A stretch of 5,010 bases of DNA from Cellvibrionales bacterium UBA1969 (GCA_002339085.1 DDDX01000108.1:1125-6134); one strand, 5' to 3'. Shown: positions 1-5,010, numbered from the stretch's first letter. Notes: generated from the sequence alone by a model not told the origin. Numbers and translations: made by a program.

Positions 1-140
1 GAATTTTTGCATGGAATGAGATTAAAATCATACTCTTTTGACAAATATAAATCGAAAAAGAAAATCAAAATTTTAAAAGTCAATATAATATCATCGAAAA
101 ATTTAAACAAAAAAATTTATGATAAATTCAAATCAATTGA
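1..140. other. AT-rich stretch of unknown origin upstream of recX
   Basis: This stretch is strikingly poor in G and C: 7 of 60 bases in 61-120 and 15 of 60 in 1-60, against 31 of 60 in 241-300 inside recX. One frame stays open from position 7 (TTG) to 207 and would give a 66-residue Lys/Ile/Asn-rich peptide. It has no Shine-Dalgarno sequence and resembles no family I know, so I do not call it a gene. It is not the acidic RecA C-terminus that might be expected upstream of recX. A TTGACA (38-43) and a TATAAT (84-89) occur but are 40 bases apart and do not make a promoter. It could be an inserted or decayed segment, or a poor contig end. Confidence 0.5.
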
Positions 141-181
141 AACAGGCGTAAATTACACAAAAGATTTAGTCAATACGAAAC

Positions 182-201
182 GATTGAGATCGTTCTCAAT
201 C
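182..201. repeat. perfect 8-bp inverted repeat inside recX homology
   Basis: GATTGAGA (182-189) and TCTCAATC (194-201) are exact reverse complements around a TCGT loop. The element lies within the recX reading frame just before the GTG. It resembles a Fur box of the form ATTGAGAATCGTTCTCAAT but is one base short in the centre, so I do not call it an operator. It could form a short hairpin in mRNA. Confidence 0.4.
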
Positions 202-206
202 AACTA

Positions 207-503
207 GTGCAAGATCAGTTACTCAGCGATAAGCGATTTACTGAAGCTTATGTCAGTTATCGCAAGCGGGCTGGGTTTGGACCGGTTAAGATAGCCTCTG
301 AGTTACGTGAACGCGGGATTAATGACGCATTAGCCGATAAGTTTTTATATCAAAACTCTGAAGATTGGCGAGCTACAGCTGCTGCCGCAAAGCAAAAGAA
401 ATTTGGCGCTAACACCGCTAGCGAATTAAAAGAGAAGTCACGGCAGAATCGTTTTCTGCTTTATCGTGGGTTCCGTCGTCATGATTTTGAAGATATTATA
501 TAG
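207..503 (+). CDS. recX: RecX family recombination regulator, 5'-truncated or broken
   Basis: RecX binds RecA filaments and limits RecA recombinase and coprotease activity in the cytoplasm. The 98 residues from the GTG at 207 hold the family's middle and C-terminal three-helix repeats: LLSDKRFTEAYVSYRKR (5-21), GFGPVKIASELRERGI (23-38) and the closing RFLLYRGFRRHDFEDII (82-98). This is close to the E. coli RecX tail. Family members are usually about 150 residues. The same frame stays open upstream to a TGA at 138-140 and still looks RecX-like there (RRKLHKRF, then IEIVLNQL before the GTG). The GTG therefore lies inside the homologous region and has no ribosome binding site; it is only the first formal start codon. 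No ATG, GTG or TTG lies between 141 and 206. The N-terminal module is missing or lies in another frame within AT-rich DNA. recX usually follows recA, which is not visible here. Identity is secure; whether a functional protein is made is doubtful. Confidence 0.8.
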   Translation: MQDQLLSDKRFTEAYVSYRKRAGFGPVKIASELRERGINDALADKFLYQNSEDWRATAAAAKQKKFGANTASELKEKSRQNRFLLYRGFRRHDFEDII

Positions 504-552
504 AGGTTTTCTGACTGCCTCACTGGCGACATTAATAGTCATGCGATTGTTT

Positions 553-1539
553 TTAGGCGGTCGTTCCACTAGAAAATAGCTTAGTTTTAACTGCCTCGCG
601 GTATTCGCTAGGTGGCATTGATACCACTTTTTTAAATGCGCTACCAAAATGGCTATTATCGTTAAAGCCGCATTGTTCAGCAACTTCCGCTACAGATAAG
701 TTACTTTTCTGCAGTAATTCCTTCGCGTGCCCGATACGAACTGTCCGTAAATAGTCCTGTGGTGATTGTCTGGTGGCTGTATTAAATCGCCGGTTTAAAG
801 TTCTAATGCTAATGCCTAAGAGATCAGCCATTTTTTGGGCAGTGACTTTTTTAGCGTAGTTTTCGTTTAACCAATTGAGTAAGCGAGCAATGTCTTCGTC
901 GGAGTGACGGGTATGCTCGCCTTCGTTATACATACTCTTTGCATAGGATTGTCTCACCTCGGGCGAGAAGTTTGCTTCGACGCGACGAGCGATGTCACTG
1001 CCATAAAATATTTCGATAAAATAAATAATTAAATCAGCGACTGAGTTTACGCTGCCAGCACAGTAGATATTTTTGGCGCGAGTAATTAAAAAGTTTTTCT
1101 CTAGCTGAACTTCTGGGTAGCGTTTTTGAAATTGGTTAAAATAACCCCAGTGAGTTGTTGCGGGCCGTTGATGAAGTAGCCCGGCTTCAGCAAAAAAACT
1201 GCTACTAGTCCCGACTGCACAGAGATTGATGCCTTTTTCATGCCATTGCTTCAGTAGCTCCAATAAGTAATGGTGGCGGCGAATGACCGTTAATGGATTA
1301 CGCCATATGGCCGGAAATATGATTAAATCAACATCGTTAATATTTCTAGGATGACTATCCGTATGAATATTCAAGCCACCAGCGGCTTGCACTTTCCGAA
1401 GATTGCCAAATACTTGGGGTTTATAAACGGCTTGATTGTTAATGGCTCGATGGGTTTCAGCCGCAGCATTCAACATTTCTAGAGGCAAGCTGATACTCGA
1501 CGAAAGGCAGCCATCATAGGTAATAAAAGCAATCTTCAT
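553..1539 (-). CDS. GlxA-type AraC family regulator with DJ-1/PfpI-like domain
   Basis: This is a 328-residue cytoplasmic transcription factor of the GlxA/FtrA architecture. The N-terminal half (about 1-190) is a DJ-1/PfpI-like domain, opening with MKIAFITYDGC and carrying the LCAVGTSSSFFAEAGLL segment (106-122) followed by RPATTHW (125-131). Cys107 sits at the usual nucleophile elbow, but these domains in regulators generally sense a ligand rather than catalyse. The C-terminal half has the two AraC helix-turn-helix motifs: about 232-252 (KVTAQKMADLLGISIRTLNRR) and 281-304. The AraC signature spans 291-314 and ends in MPPSEYR. Length is normal for the family. The ATG is supported by AGGAGG (1552-1547 on the minus strand) seven bases upstream. 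The gene converges on recX and diverges from fabY, sharing a 183-bp control region. The ligand and targets are unknown; neighbouring fabY and its own promoter are the natural candidates by position only. Confidence 0.9.
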   Translation of the reverse strand: MKIAFITYDGCLSSSISLPLEMLNAAAETHRAINNQAVYKPQVFGNLRKVQAAGGLNIHTDSHPRNINDVDLIIFPAIWRNPLTVIRRHHYLLELLKQWHEKGINLCAVGTSSSFFAEAGLLHQRPATTHWGYFNQFQKRYPEVQLEKNFLITRAKNIYCAGSVNSVADLIIYFIEIFYGSDIARRVEANFSPEVRQSYAKSMYNEGEHTRHSDEDIARLLNWLNENYAKKVTAQKMADLLGISIRTLNRRFNTATRQSPQDYLRTVRIGHAKELLQKSNLSVAEVAEQCGFNDNSHFGSAFKKVVSMPPSEYREAVKTKLFSSGTTA

Positions 1540-1588
1540 ACTGTTCCCTCCTAGCGATTGTTCTCACCATCAGATCGTTTACCTATTA

Positions 1589-1617
1589 TTACCATATTGA
1601 CCAATAATTCATATATT
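1589..1617 (+). promoter_or_regulatory. candidate sigma-70 promoter for fabY
   Basis: TTACCA (1589-1594, four of six consensus bases) and TATATT (1612-1617, five of six) are 17 bases apart. This would start transcription near 1624 and leave a leader of roughly 100 bases before fabY. A TTGACT at 1649-1654 is a better -35 but has no acceptable -10 at the right distance. Confidence 0.3.
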
Positions 1618-1631
1618 CTGGCCGAATTATT
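1603..1631. repeat. 8-bp inverted repeat in divergent control region, possible operator
   Basis: AATAATTC (1603-1610) and GAATTATT (1624-1631) are exact reverse complements, 21 bases centre to centre, about two helical turns. The element lies between the regulator gene and fabY and overlaps the candidate promoters of both. A smaller palindrome, TATTG-AC-CAATA (1595-1606), overlaps its left arm. AraC-family proteins more often use direct repeats, so the binding protein is uncertain. The region is AT-rich, which raises the odds of chance symmetry. Confidence 0.4.
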
Positions 1632-1657
1632 ATATATGTAAATAGCGCTTGACTCTA
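1629..1657 (-). promoter_or_regulatory. candidate promoter for the AraC-type regulator
   Basis: A perfect TATAAT -10 reads on the minus strand at 1634-1629. The hexamer 17 bases upstream, TAGAGT (1657-1652), matches the -35 consensus at only three positions. Such a weak -35 beside a perfect -10 would fit an activator-dependent promoter, but AT-rich DNA gives TATAAT by chance. Confidence 0.3.
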
Positions 1658-1710
1658 GACTTAATTCGTTACTTAAAGATTCGAGCTTCTTTGCTCAGCG
1701 CCATCCAAAA

Positions 1711-1716
1711 CAGGAG
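1711..1716 (+). promoter_or_regulatory. ribosome binding site fixing the TTG start of fabY
   Basis: CAGGAG lies six bases before the TTG at 1723. The frame is open upstream only to a TAA at 1639-1641 and contains no other ATG, GTG or TTG in that stretch, so this site decides the start. Confidence 0.8.
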
Positions 1717-1722
1717 TTTTCA

Positions 1723-3579
1723 TTGGCTAATTTACCCGTAATTGTTGGCTTTGGTGGCATTAATGCAGCTGGCCGCAGCTCATTTCATCACGGCTACCGT
1801 CGTCTTGTGATTGACGCTATCGCAAAAGAAAAAGCGGATCTCACCGTTAAAAGCCTTACCCGCTTAATGGGCTTAGCTGACCAACCCCTGAATGATCAGG
1901 TTCGACAGGCGGTTTTCGATGGCACCTTGGTTAGAAAACTTGACGAAAGTATTTTTGATCCTAACAACATTGCCTTTAATGCGCGGCTTGCTATCGAACC
2001 GTGTGGTGGTGATGAATTGTGTTTTGAGTTGCCAGTTAAAAATTTGCCTGAGTCAATTCCCGATCACTGGCGAATTGAAACCCTTGATGACAAGCGCCTT
2101 CGTGTAAATATATCTGCCTCACAGGATTTCTTATTACCTAGCCATCGCAAACTTAAAGTACAGTCTGCCGGTCAGTTACCAAGTGGTTTTGACCCAGGTG
2201 CAGACTATCCTTCGCATAATCATCCGCGCGGCTTACAGATGACCGTCTTCGGCGCATCCGATGCCTTGGCCTCGGTTGGGATTGATTGGGCTGAGCTTTC
2301 ACAGAAAGTTGCGGCCGATCAAATTAGCGTCTATGCCGGTAGTGGTATGAGTCAATTAGATGCGCAGTCAAATGGAGGCATGCTGTCGGCGCGCTTTAAT
2401 GACCGTCGAGTGAGTGCTAAGCAATGTCCCTTTGGCTTTGCTGAAATGCCGGCCGATTTTATTAACGCTTATATATTGGGTAGCCTTGGCACGACGGGCA
2501 CTAGCATGGGTGCTTGTGCGTCTTTTCTTTATAATTTACGTCAAGCCTTGACGGATATTCAAAATGGTCGCAGTCGAATAGCTATCGTTGGCAATAGTGA
2601 GGCGCCAATTGTGCCAGAAATTATTGAGGGCTACGCTGCCATGAGTGCGCTGGCCAGCGATAAAGATTTAGCGCGTCTTGATGGTGGTAAAATTGATTAT
2701 CGACGTGCCTGTCGGCCGTTTGGAGACAACTGTGGTTTTACCCTTGCTGAATCGGCGCAATTTATCGTTTTGTTTGATGATAGCTTAGCGGTTGAATTAG
2801 GGGCCACGATTCACGGCGCGGTCAGCGATGTATTCATCAATGCTGACGGCTATAAAAAATCAATTTCAGCGCCAGGTGTTGGCAATTATCTAACCATTGC
2901 AAAGGCGATGGCGGGGGCGAGAGGCTTAGTGGGCGAAAGTGCTTTACGACATCGCAGTTTTATTCAGGCCCATGGCACGGGTACGCCGCAAAACCGTGTC
3001 ACTGAATCAGCTATTTTAGATCAGGCCGCTAAAGTTTTTGGCATTCCGTCTTGGCCAGTCGTGGCGGTTAAAAGTTATTTGGGGCATTCTATTGCCGCGG
3101 CTGGAGCCGATCAACTGATCACCGCCCTAGGCGTATGGAGCGAGGGTATTCTGCCTGGTATTAATACGATTGATAAACCGGCTGACGACGTGGCTTGTGA
3201 GCATTTACAGATTGGGCCTGAGCATCAATCGTTGGGCAAAGAGAATCTCGATGTGGCGATCATTAACGCCAAGGGTTTTGGGGGTAATAACGCGTCGGCA
3301 ACGGTTATTGCGCCACACATTACGGCTAAGATTCTTGCCAGTAAGCACAAGGGAAAGTACTGGTCACAGTACAGCGCGAAAGCCGAAATCGTATCGCAAC
3401 AAGCGCAGGCTTATGATCAAGCCATGCTTAACGGCACAGCAAAATCTATCTATCGTTTTGATCATAATGTGCTTGGGGGCGATGCGATCGATTTTGACGA
3501 CAAACGCATTCGCATTCCCGGTTATAATGAAGCTATTAATTTAGATTTGCCGTCTGATTTCAGGCAATGGCTCGATTGA
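1723..3579 (+). CDS. fabY: FabY-class beta-ketoacyl-ACP synthase
   Basis: FabY of Pseudomonas aeruginosa starts fatty-acid synthesis by condensing acetyl-CoA with malonyl-ACP to acetoacetyl-ACP, the job FabH does in E. coli. This 618-residue cytoplasmic protein shows the class's opening (LPVIVGFGGINAAGRSSFHHG, residues 4-24) and its long N- and C-terminal extensions; FabB and FabF are only about 410 residues. The thiolase-fold core carries an intact triad: Cys265 in SMGACASFLYN, His417 in QAHGTGTPQNRVTE and His455 in VKSYLGHSIAAAGA, with Lys450 beside it. The GFGGNNAS loop is at 518-525. No acyltransferase, ACP or reductase domain is attached, so it is not a modular polyketide synthase. Translation starts at TTG behind CAGGAG. 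A YdjA-like gene follows after 34 bases, and an AraC-type regulator is divergent. Class assignment is strong from the N-terminal signature and length; whether it is the cell's main initiator depends on whether fabH exists elsewhere. Confidence 0.9.
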   Translation: MANLPVIVGFGGINAAGRSSFHHGYRRLVIDAIAKEKADLTVKSLTRLMGLADQPLNDQVRQAVFDGTLVRKLDESIFDPNNIAFNARLAIEPCGGDELCFELPVKNLPESIPDHWRIETLDDKRLRVNISASQDFLLPSHRKLKVQSAGQLPSGFDPGADYPSHNHPRGLQMTVFGASDALASVGIDWAELSQKVAADQISVYAGSGMSQLDAQSNGGMLSARFNDRRVSAKQCPFGFAEMPADFINAYILGSLGTTGTSMGACASFLYNLRQALTDIQNGRSRIAIVGNSEAPIVPEIIEGYAAMSALASDKDLARLDGGKIDYRRACRPFGDNCGFTLAESAQFIVLFDDSLAVELGATIHGAVSDVFINADGYKKSISAPGVGNYLTIAKAMAGARGLVGESALRHRSFIQAHGTGTPQNRVTESAILDQAAKVFGIPSWPVVAVKSYLGHSIAAAGADQLITALGVWSEGILPGINTIDKPADDVACEHLQIGPEHQSLGKENLDVAIINAKGFGGNNASATVIAPHITAKILASKHKGKYWSQYSAKAEIVSQQAQAYDQAMLNGTAKSIYRFDHNVLGGDAIDFDDKRIRIPGYNEAINLDLPSDFRQWLD

Positions 3580-3613
3580 TCGCCATGCTTAAGTAAATTG
3601 TTAGAGTTATTTT

Positions 3614-4180
3614 ATGGATGCTATTACTGCTTTACAACAACGAAATTCTTCTGCCAGGCTAAGTGAACCTGCACCGATGGGTGAGGATCGCCACGCCATT
3701 TTTCAGGCGGCATTGAGAGCGCCTGATCATGCTAGATTACGTCCTTGGCGGTTTTTAACGGTTGAGGGTAACGCCCGCCTAACCCTTGGAGAAAAAATGG
3801 CATCGGCCGCAAAAATCGACAACCCTGAACTTGATACGGCCATTTATGAAAAGTTAAAGTTAGCGCCGCTACGCGCGCCACTGCTGGTGATCGTAATAGC
3901 TAAAATTAGCGAGCATCCCAAGGTGCCGGAAGTGGAGCAGATTTTATCTGCTGGCGCAGCGGCCACTAAATTACTGACTGCTGCACACGCTTTAGGTTAT
4001 GCCGGTATTTGGCGAACGGGTTCGGTATCATTTAGTCGAACGTTTATGAACAGTATCGGTTTGCAAGCCAATGAAAAAATGGTGGGTTTCATTTATCTCG
4101 GCACGGCTGATGGGCCAAGCAAACCCTTGCCTGACATGGCAGTCGACGATTTTTTTCAAGCGTGGCGGTCAGTTGGCTAA
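3614..4180 (+). CDS. ydjA: YdjA-like FMN-dependent nitroreductase family protein
   Basis: This 188-residue protein belongs to the small YdjA branch of the nitroreductase superfamily: homodimeric flavoproteins that bind FMN and use NAD(P)H. The physiological substrate of YdjA is not established. Visible motifs are the phosphate-binding N-terminus QRNSSARLSEPAP (9-21), APDHARLRPWRF (36-47), a LSAGAAATKLLTAAHALGYAGIWRTGS segment (111-137) and the closing GFIYLGT (158-164). They align along the whole length with E. coli YdjA (183 residues). The usual Arg-Arg-Ser near residue 10 is Arg-Asn-Ser here. The ATG has only a weak AGAG (3603-3606) as ribosome binding site. It starts 34 bases after fabY on the same strand with no terminator between, so cotranscription with fabY is likely. 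A functional link to fatty-acid synthesis is not shown. Confidence 0.88.
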   Translation: MDAITALQQRNSSARLSEPAPMGEDRHAIFQAALRAPDHARLRPWRFLTVEGNARLTLGEKMASAAKIDNPELDTAIYEKLKLAPLRAPLLVIVIAKISEHPKVPEVEQILSAGAAATKLLTAAHALGYAGIWRTGSVSFSRTFMNSIGLQANEKMVGFIYLGTADGPSKPLPDMAVDDFFQAWRSVG

Positions 4181-4206
4181 TCACAGTAAAGACTTCATGA
4201 ACCTCT

Positions 4207-4237
4207 GGAAGCATCATTCAAGCTGCCTTTTTGTTTT
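4207..4237 (+). terminator. probable Rho-independent terminator after ydjA
   Basis: GGAAGC (4207-4212) pairs with GCTGCC (4222-4227) at five of six positions around a nine-base loop, followed by TTTTTGTTTT (4228-4237). The stem has one A-G mismatch and is short, so it is moderate in strength. It sits in the convergent gap, and the T tract just touches the stop codon of queD, which reads the other way. Confidence 0.45.
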
Positions 4238-4592
4238 AGACTCCCCGATAAATACAGCCAGAGGTGCAGGTCTCGCGAATTTCTACTGCAGATAATAAGG
4301 CTAGTTGGGGCTTTAAATGGTCCCATATCCAGCGAGCTAGGTTTTCACTGGTTGGGTTTTCAAGCCCCTCGATGTCATTAAGATAATGATGATCAAGCTG
4401 ATCGTATAAGGGTTTAAATGCGCGTTTTAGTTCTGAAAAGTCCATCACCCAACCGCTTGGCTCGGGCACTTCACCACTGACATAGAGTCGAATTAAAAAA
4501 GAGTGACCATGTAGACGGCTACATTTATGGAGCTCCGGTACATTCGGTAAGCGATGCGCGGCTTCAATAGTAAACTCTTTATAAATTTCCAT
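4236..4592 (-). CDS. queD: 6-carboxy-5,6,7,8-tetrahydropterin synthase QueD
   Basis: QueD converts 7,8-dihydroneopterin triphosphate to 6-carboxytetrahydropterin, the second step of 7-deazaguanine synthesis (GTP cyclohydrolase, QueD, QueE, QueC) leading to queuosine in tRNA. At 118 residues it is full length; E. coli QueD is about 120. The zinc ligands His13 (AAHRL), His28 and His30 (HGHSF) are present, as are the catalytic Cys24 (HKCSRLHGH), the Asp67-His68-His69 segment (QLDHHYLND), PTSENLA (80-86) and Glu107 in EIRETCTSGC near the end. The Cys24 motif separates QueD from PTPS enzymes of biopterin synthesis. The ATG is the only possible start because an in-frame TGA lies 18 bases upstream (4610-4608); no clear Shine-Dalgarno sequence precedes it. 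The gene is monocistronic here and convergent with ydjA; no other que gene is in the window. Confidence 0.95.
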   Translation of the reverse strand: MEIYKEFTIEAAHRLPNVPELHKCSRLHGHSFLIRLYVSGEVPEPSGWVMDFSELKRAFKPLYDQLDHHYLNDIEGLENPTSENLARWIWDHLKPQLALLSAVEIRETCTSGCIYRGV

Positions 4593-4639
4593 GATTAGTT
4601 CGTCTTTTCAGTTAAATTGAGCTACCTTGCGTATTGGCT

Positions 4640-4658
4640 AGTCACGCTAAAAGTGACT
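4640..4658. repeat. hairpin in the presumed queD leader
   Basis: AGTCAC (4640-4645) and GTGACT (4653-4658) are exact reverse complements around a seven-base loop. If the promoter at 4698-4671 is right, the element lies near the 5' end of the queD leader RNA, about 50 bases before the ATG. It does not match the preQ1 riboswitch consensus that I know, and no T tract follows on either strand. It may be a leader structure or a protein-binding site. Confidence 0.35.
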
Positions 4659-4670
4659 GCGGCAATCTGA

Positions 4671-4698
4671 TTAATAATTTATCGGGTAGGGCTGTAAA
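4671..4698 (-). promoter_or_regulatory. candidate sigma-70 promoter for queD
   Basis: On the minus strand TTTACA (4698-4693, five of six consensus bases) is followed after 16 bases by TATTAA (4676-4671, four of six). Transcription would start near 4664, giving a leader of about 70 bases. Confidence 0.35.
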
Positions 4699-4745
4699 GC
4701 AGGGGTTCATTACGCTAATATAACTAGAAACAGTGGTTTCGGCCA

Positions 4746-4763
4746 GCGATCCAGCTTGATCGC
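4746..4763. repeat. 6-bp inverted repeat upstream of the tRNA promoter
   Basis: GCGATC (4746-4751) and GATCGC (4758-4763) are exact reverse complements with a six-base centre. The element lies about 40 bases before the -35 of the tRNA promoter and has no T tract. It could be a regulatory site, or chance. Confidence 0.25.
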
Positions 4764-4804
4764 GGTAATTATCTTCAACCTTGGCTCAAATTGGCCATAA
4801 AGGT

Positions 4805-4832
4805 TTGACAACTATTGGTTTTTCGGTAGAAT
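4805..4832 (+). promoter_or_regulatory. strong sigma-70 promoter of the tRNA operon
   Basis: A perfect TTGACA (4805-4810) and TAGAAT (4827-4832, five of six) are 16 bases apart, and tRNA-Val begins 14 bases after the -10. The bases after the -10 (TCCGCCTCC) are C-rich, as in stable-RNA promoters under stringent control by ppGpp; that regulation is inferred from the family pattern. Confidence 0.75.
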
Positions 4833-4846
4833 TCCGCCTCCTAGAC

Positions 4847-4922
4847 GGGTGGTTAGCTCAGCTGGGAGAGCATCGCCCTTACAAGGCGAGGGTCACAGGT
4901 TCGATCCCTGTACCACCCACCA
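4847..4922 (+). tRNA. tRNA-Val, anticodon UAC
   Basis: The 76-base gene folds as a standard cloverleaf. The acceptor GGGTGGT (4847-4853) pairs with ACCACCC (4912-4918), and the D arm is AGCTCAGCTGGGAGAGC. The anticodon stem TCGCC/GGCGA holds the anticodon TAC at 4880-4882, and the T arm contains GGTTCGATCC. ACCA at the 3' end (4919-4922) is encoded. It reads GUA and, through modified U34, other Val codons. It is closely similar to E. coli tRNA-Val(UAC). It is the first gene of a tRNA operon driven by the promoter just upstream. Confidence 0.97.
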
Positions 4923-4928
4923 TATCTT

Positions 4929-4947
4929 CAAGTGTGATTGACACTTG
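4929..4947 (+). repeat. hairpin in the tRNA-Val/tRNA-Asp spacer
   Basis: CAAGTGT (4929-4935) and ACACTTG (4941-4947) are exact reverse complements around the loop GATTG. The hairpin fills about half of the 36-base spacer and has no T tract, so it is not a terminator. In a joint transcript it would separate the two tRNAs and could guide RNase E or RNase P processing. Confidence 0.5.
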
Positions 4948-4958
4948 CTACGACATAC

Positions 4959-5010
4959 GGACCGGTAGTTCAGCTGGTTAGAATGCCGGCCTGTCACGCC
5001 GGAGGTCGCG
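4959..5010 (+). tRNA. tRNA-Asp, anticodon GUC, cut by window end
   Basis: The first 52 bases of tRNA-Asp are present: the acceptor 5' strand GGACCGG, the D arm GTTCAGCTGGTTAGAAT, and the anticodon stem-loop with GTC at 4993-4995 between GCCGG-type arms. The variable loop is also present. The T arm, 3' acceptor strand and CCA lie beyond the window. It matches E. coli tRNA-Asp closely. It lies 36 bases after tRNA-Val on the same strand without a promoter between, so the two are cotranscribed. GUC is a queuosine-type anticodon and hence a target of the pathway that includes nearby queD. Confidence 0.95.

Larger units (their letters stand above)
4593..4846. other. non-coding region between queD and the tRNA genes
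   Basis: These 254 bases hold the start signals of two divergent units: the presumed queD promoter and leader on the left, and the tRNA promoter on the right. Two short inverted repeats (4640-4658, 4746-4763) are the only other structure I see. I find no small gene with a ribosome binding site. Confidence 0.6.

Noticed and set aside
38..89. TTGACA and TATAAT as a promoter
   Set aside because: The elements are 40 bases apart; no usable partner lies at 15-19 bases from either, and such hexamers are expected in DNA this AT-rich.
182..201. Fur box calling
   Set aside because: Arms fit but the centre is one base short for the 19-bp Fur layout, and it lies inside coding sequence rather than before a gene.
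7..207. 66-residue Lys-rich reading frame in the AT-rich region
   Set aside because: TTG start without ribosome binding site, low-complexity composition, overlaps the recX frame and matches no family I recognise. A loose RecX-like pattern in it is noted as a finding.
504..552. Bidirectional terminator between convergent recX and the regulator
   Set aside because: Only 3-4 bp pairings with no T tract can be drawn.
438..683. 81-residue minus-strand frame across the recX/regulator junction
   Set aside because: Overlaps the real ends of both recX and the regulator in other frames; no ribosome binding site or family motif.
1649..1679. TTGACT as -35 of fabY
   Set aside because: No hexamer at 15-19 bases matches the -10 consensus at more than three positions.
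3170..3544. 124-residue plus-strand frame inside fabY
   Set aside because: Shadow of fabY: it lies wholly within the KS coding frame, is Arg-rich and shows no domain.
4781..4981. 66-residue plus-strand reading frame with a WLAQLGEHRPYKARVTGSIPVPPT stretch
   Set aside because: This is the translation of tRNA-Val in a plus-strand frame, a well-known false protein; the DNA is a clear tRNA gene with its promoter.

Overview
The window looks like chromosomal DNA of a gammaproteobacterium related to Pseudomonas and the marine Cellvibrionales-type lineages. The evidence is a FabY-class ketoacyl synthase, a YdjA-type nitroreductase and a QueD that all read like Pseudomonas/E. coli family members, a RecX C-terminus of gammaproteobacterial type, and a tRNA-Val(UAC)-tRNA-Asp(GUC) pair. 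Base composition is moderate, except for the first ~180 bases, which are only about 21% G+C (38 of 180 counted by eye).

Layout, left to right. (1) 1-503: an AT-rich stretch runs into recX, which reads cleanly from about 141 to its stop at 503 but has no usable start and no recognisable N-terminus; it looks 5'-truncated or broken. (2) 553-1539, minus strand, convergent with recX: a GlxA/FtrA-type regulator with an N-terminal DJ-1/PfpI-like domain and a C-terminal AraC DNA-binding domain. (3) 1540-1722: a divergent control region with an 8-bp inverted repeat lying between and across two candidate promoters. (4) 1723-3579, plus strand: a 618-residue FabY-class beta-ketoacyl synthase with an intact Cys-His-His triad and a TTG start. 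(5) 3614-4180, plus strand: a YdjA-like FMN nitroreductase 34 bases downstream, probably in the same transcript, followed by a modest terminator. (6) 4236-4592, minus strand: queD for queuosine synthesis, with a possible promoter and a leader hairpin. (7) 4593-4846: a non-coding control region ending in a strong sigma-70 promoter. (8) 4847-5010: tRNA-Val and the start of tRNA-Asp, separated by a spacer that forms a hairpin; tRNA-Asp is cut by the window end.

How the genes fit together: most are independent housekeeping genes (recombination control, fatty-acid initiation, tRNA modification, tRNAs). QueD feeds queuosine synthesis, and tRNA-Asp(GUC) is one of the four GUN-anticodon tRNAs that carry queuosine, so a modification gene and one of its substrate tRNAs lie close together; this may be chance. 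The pairing most worth testing is the divergent GlxA-type regulator beside fabY. I see no CRISPR array, transposase, phage gene or defence system here, and no clear sign of a wholly new system.
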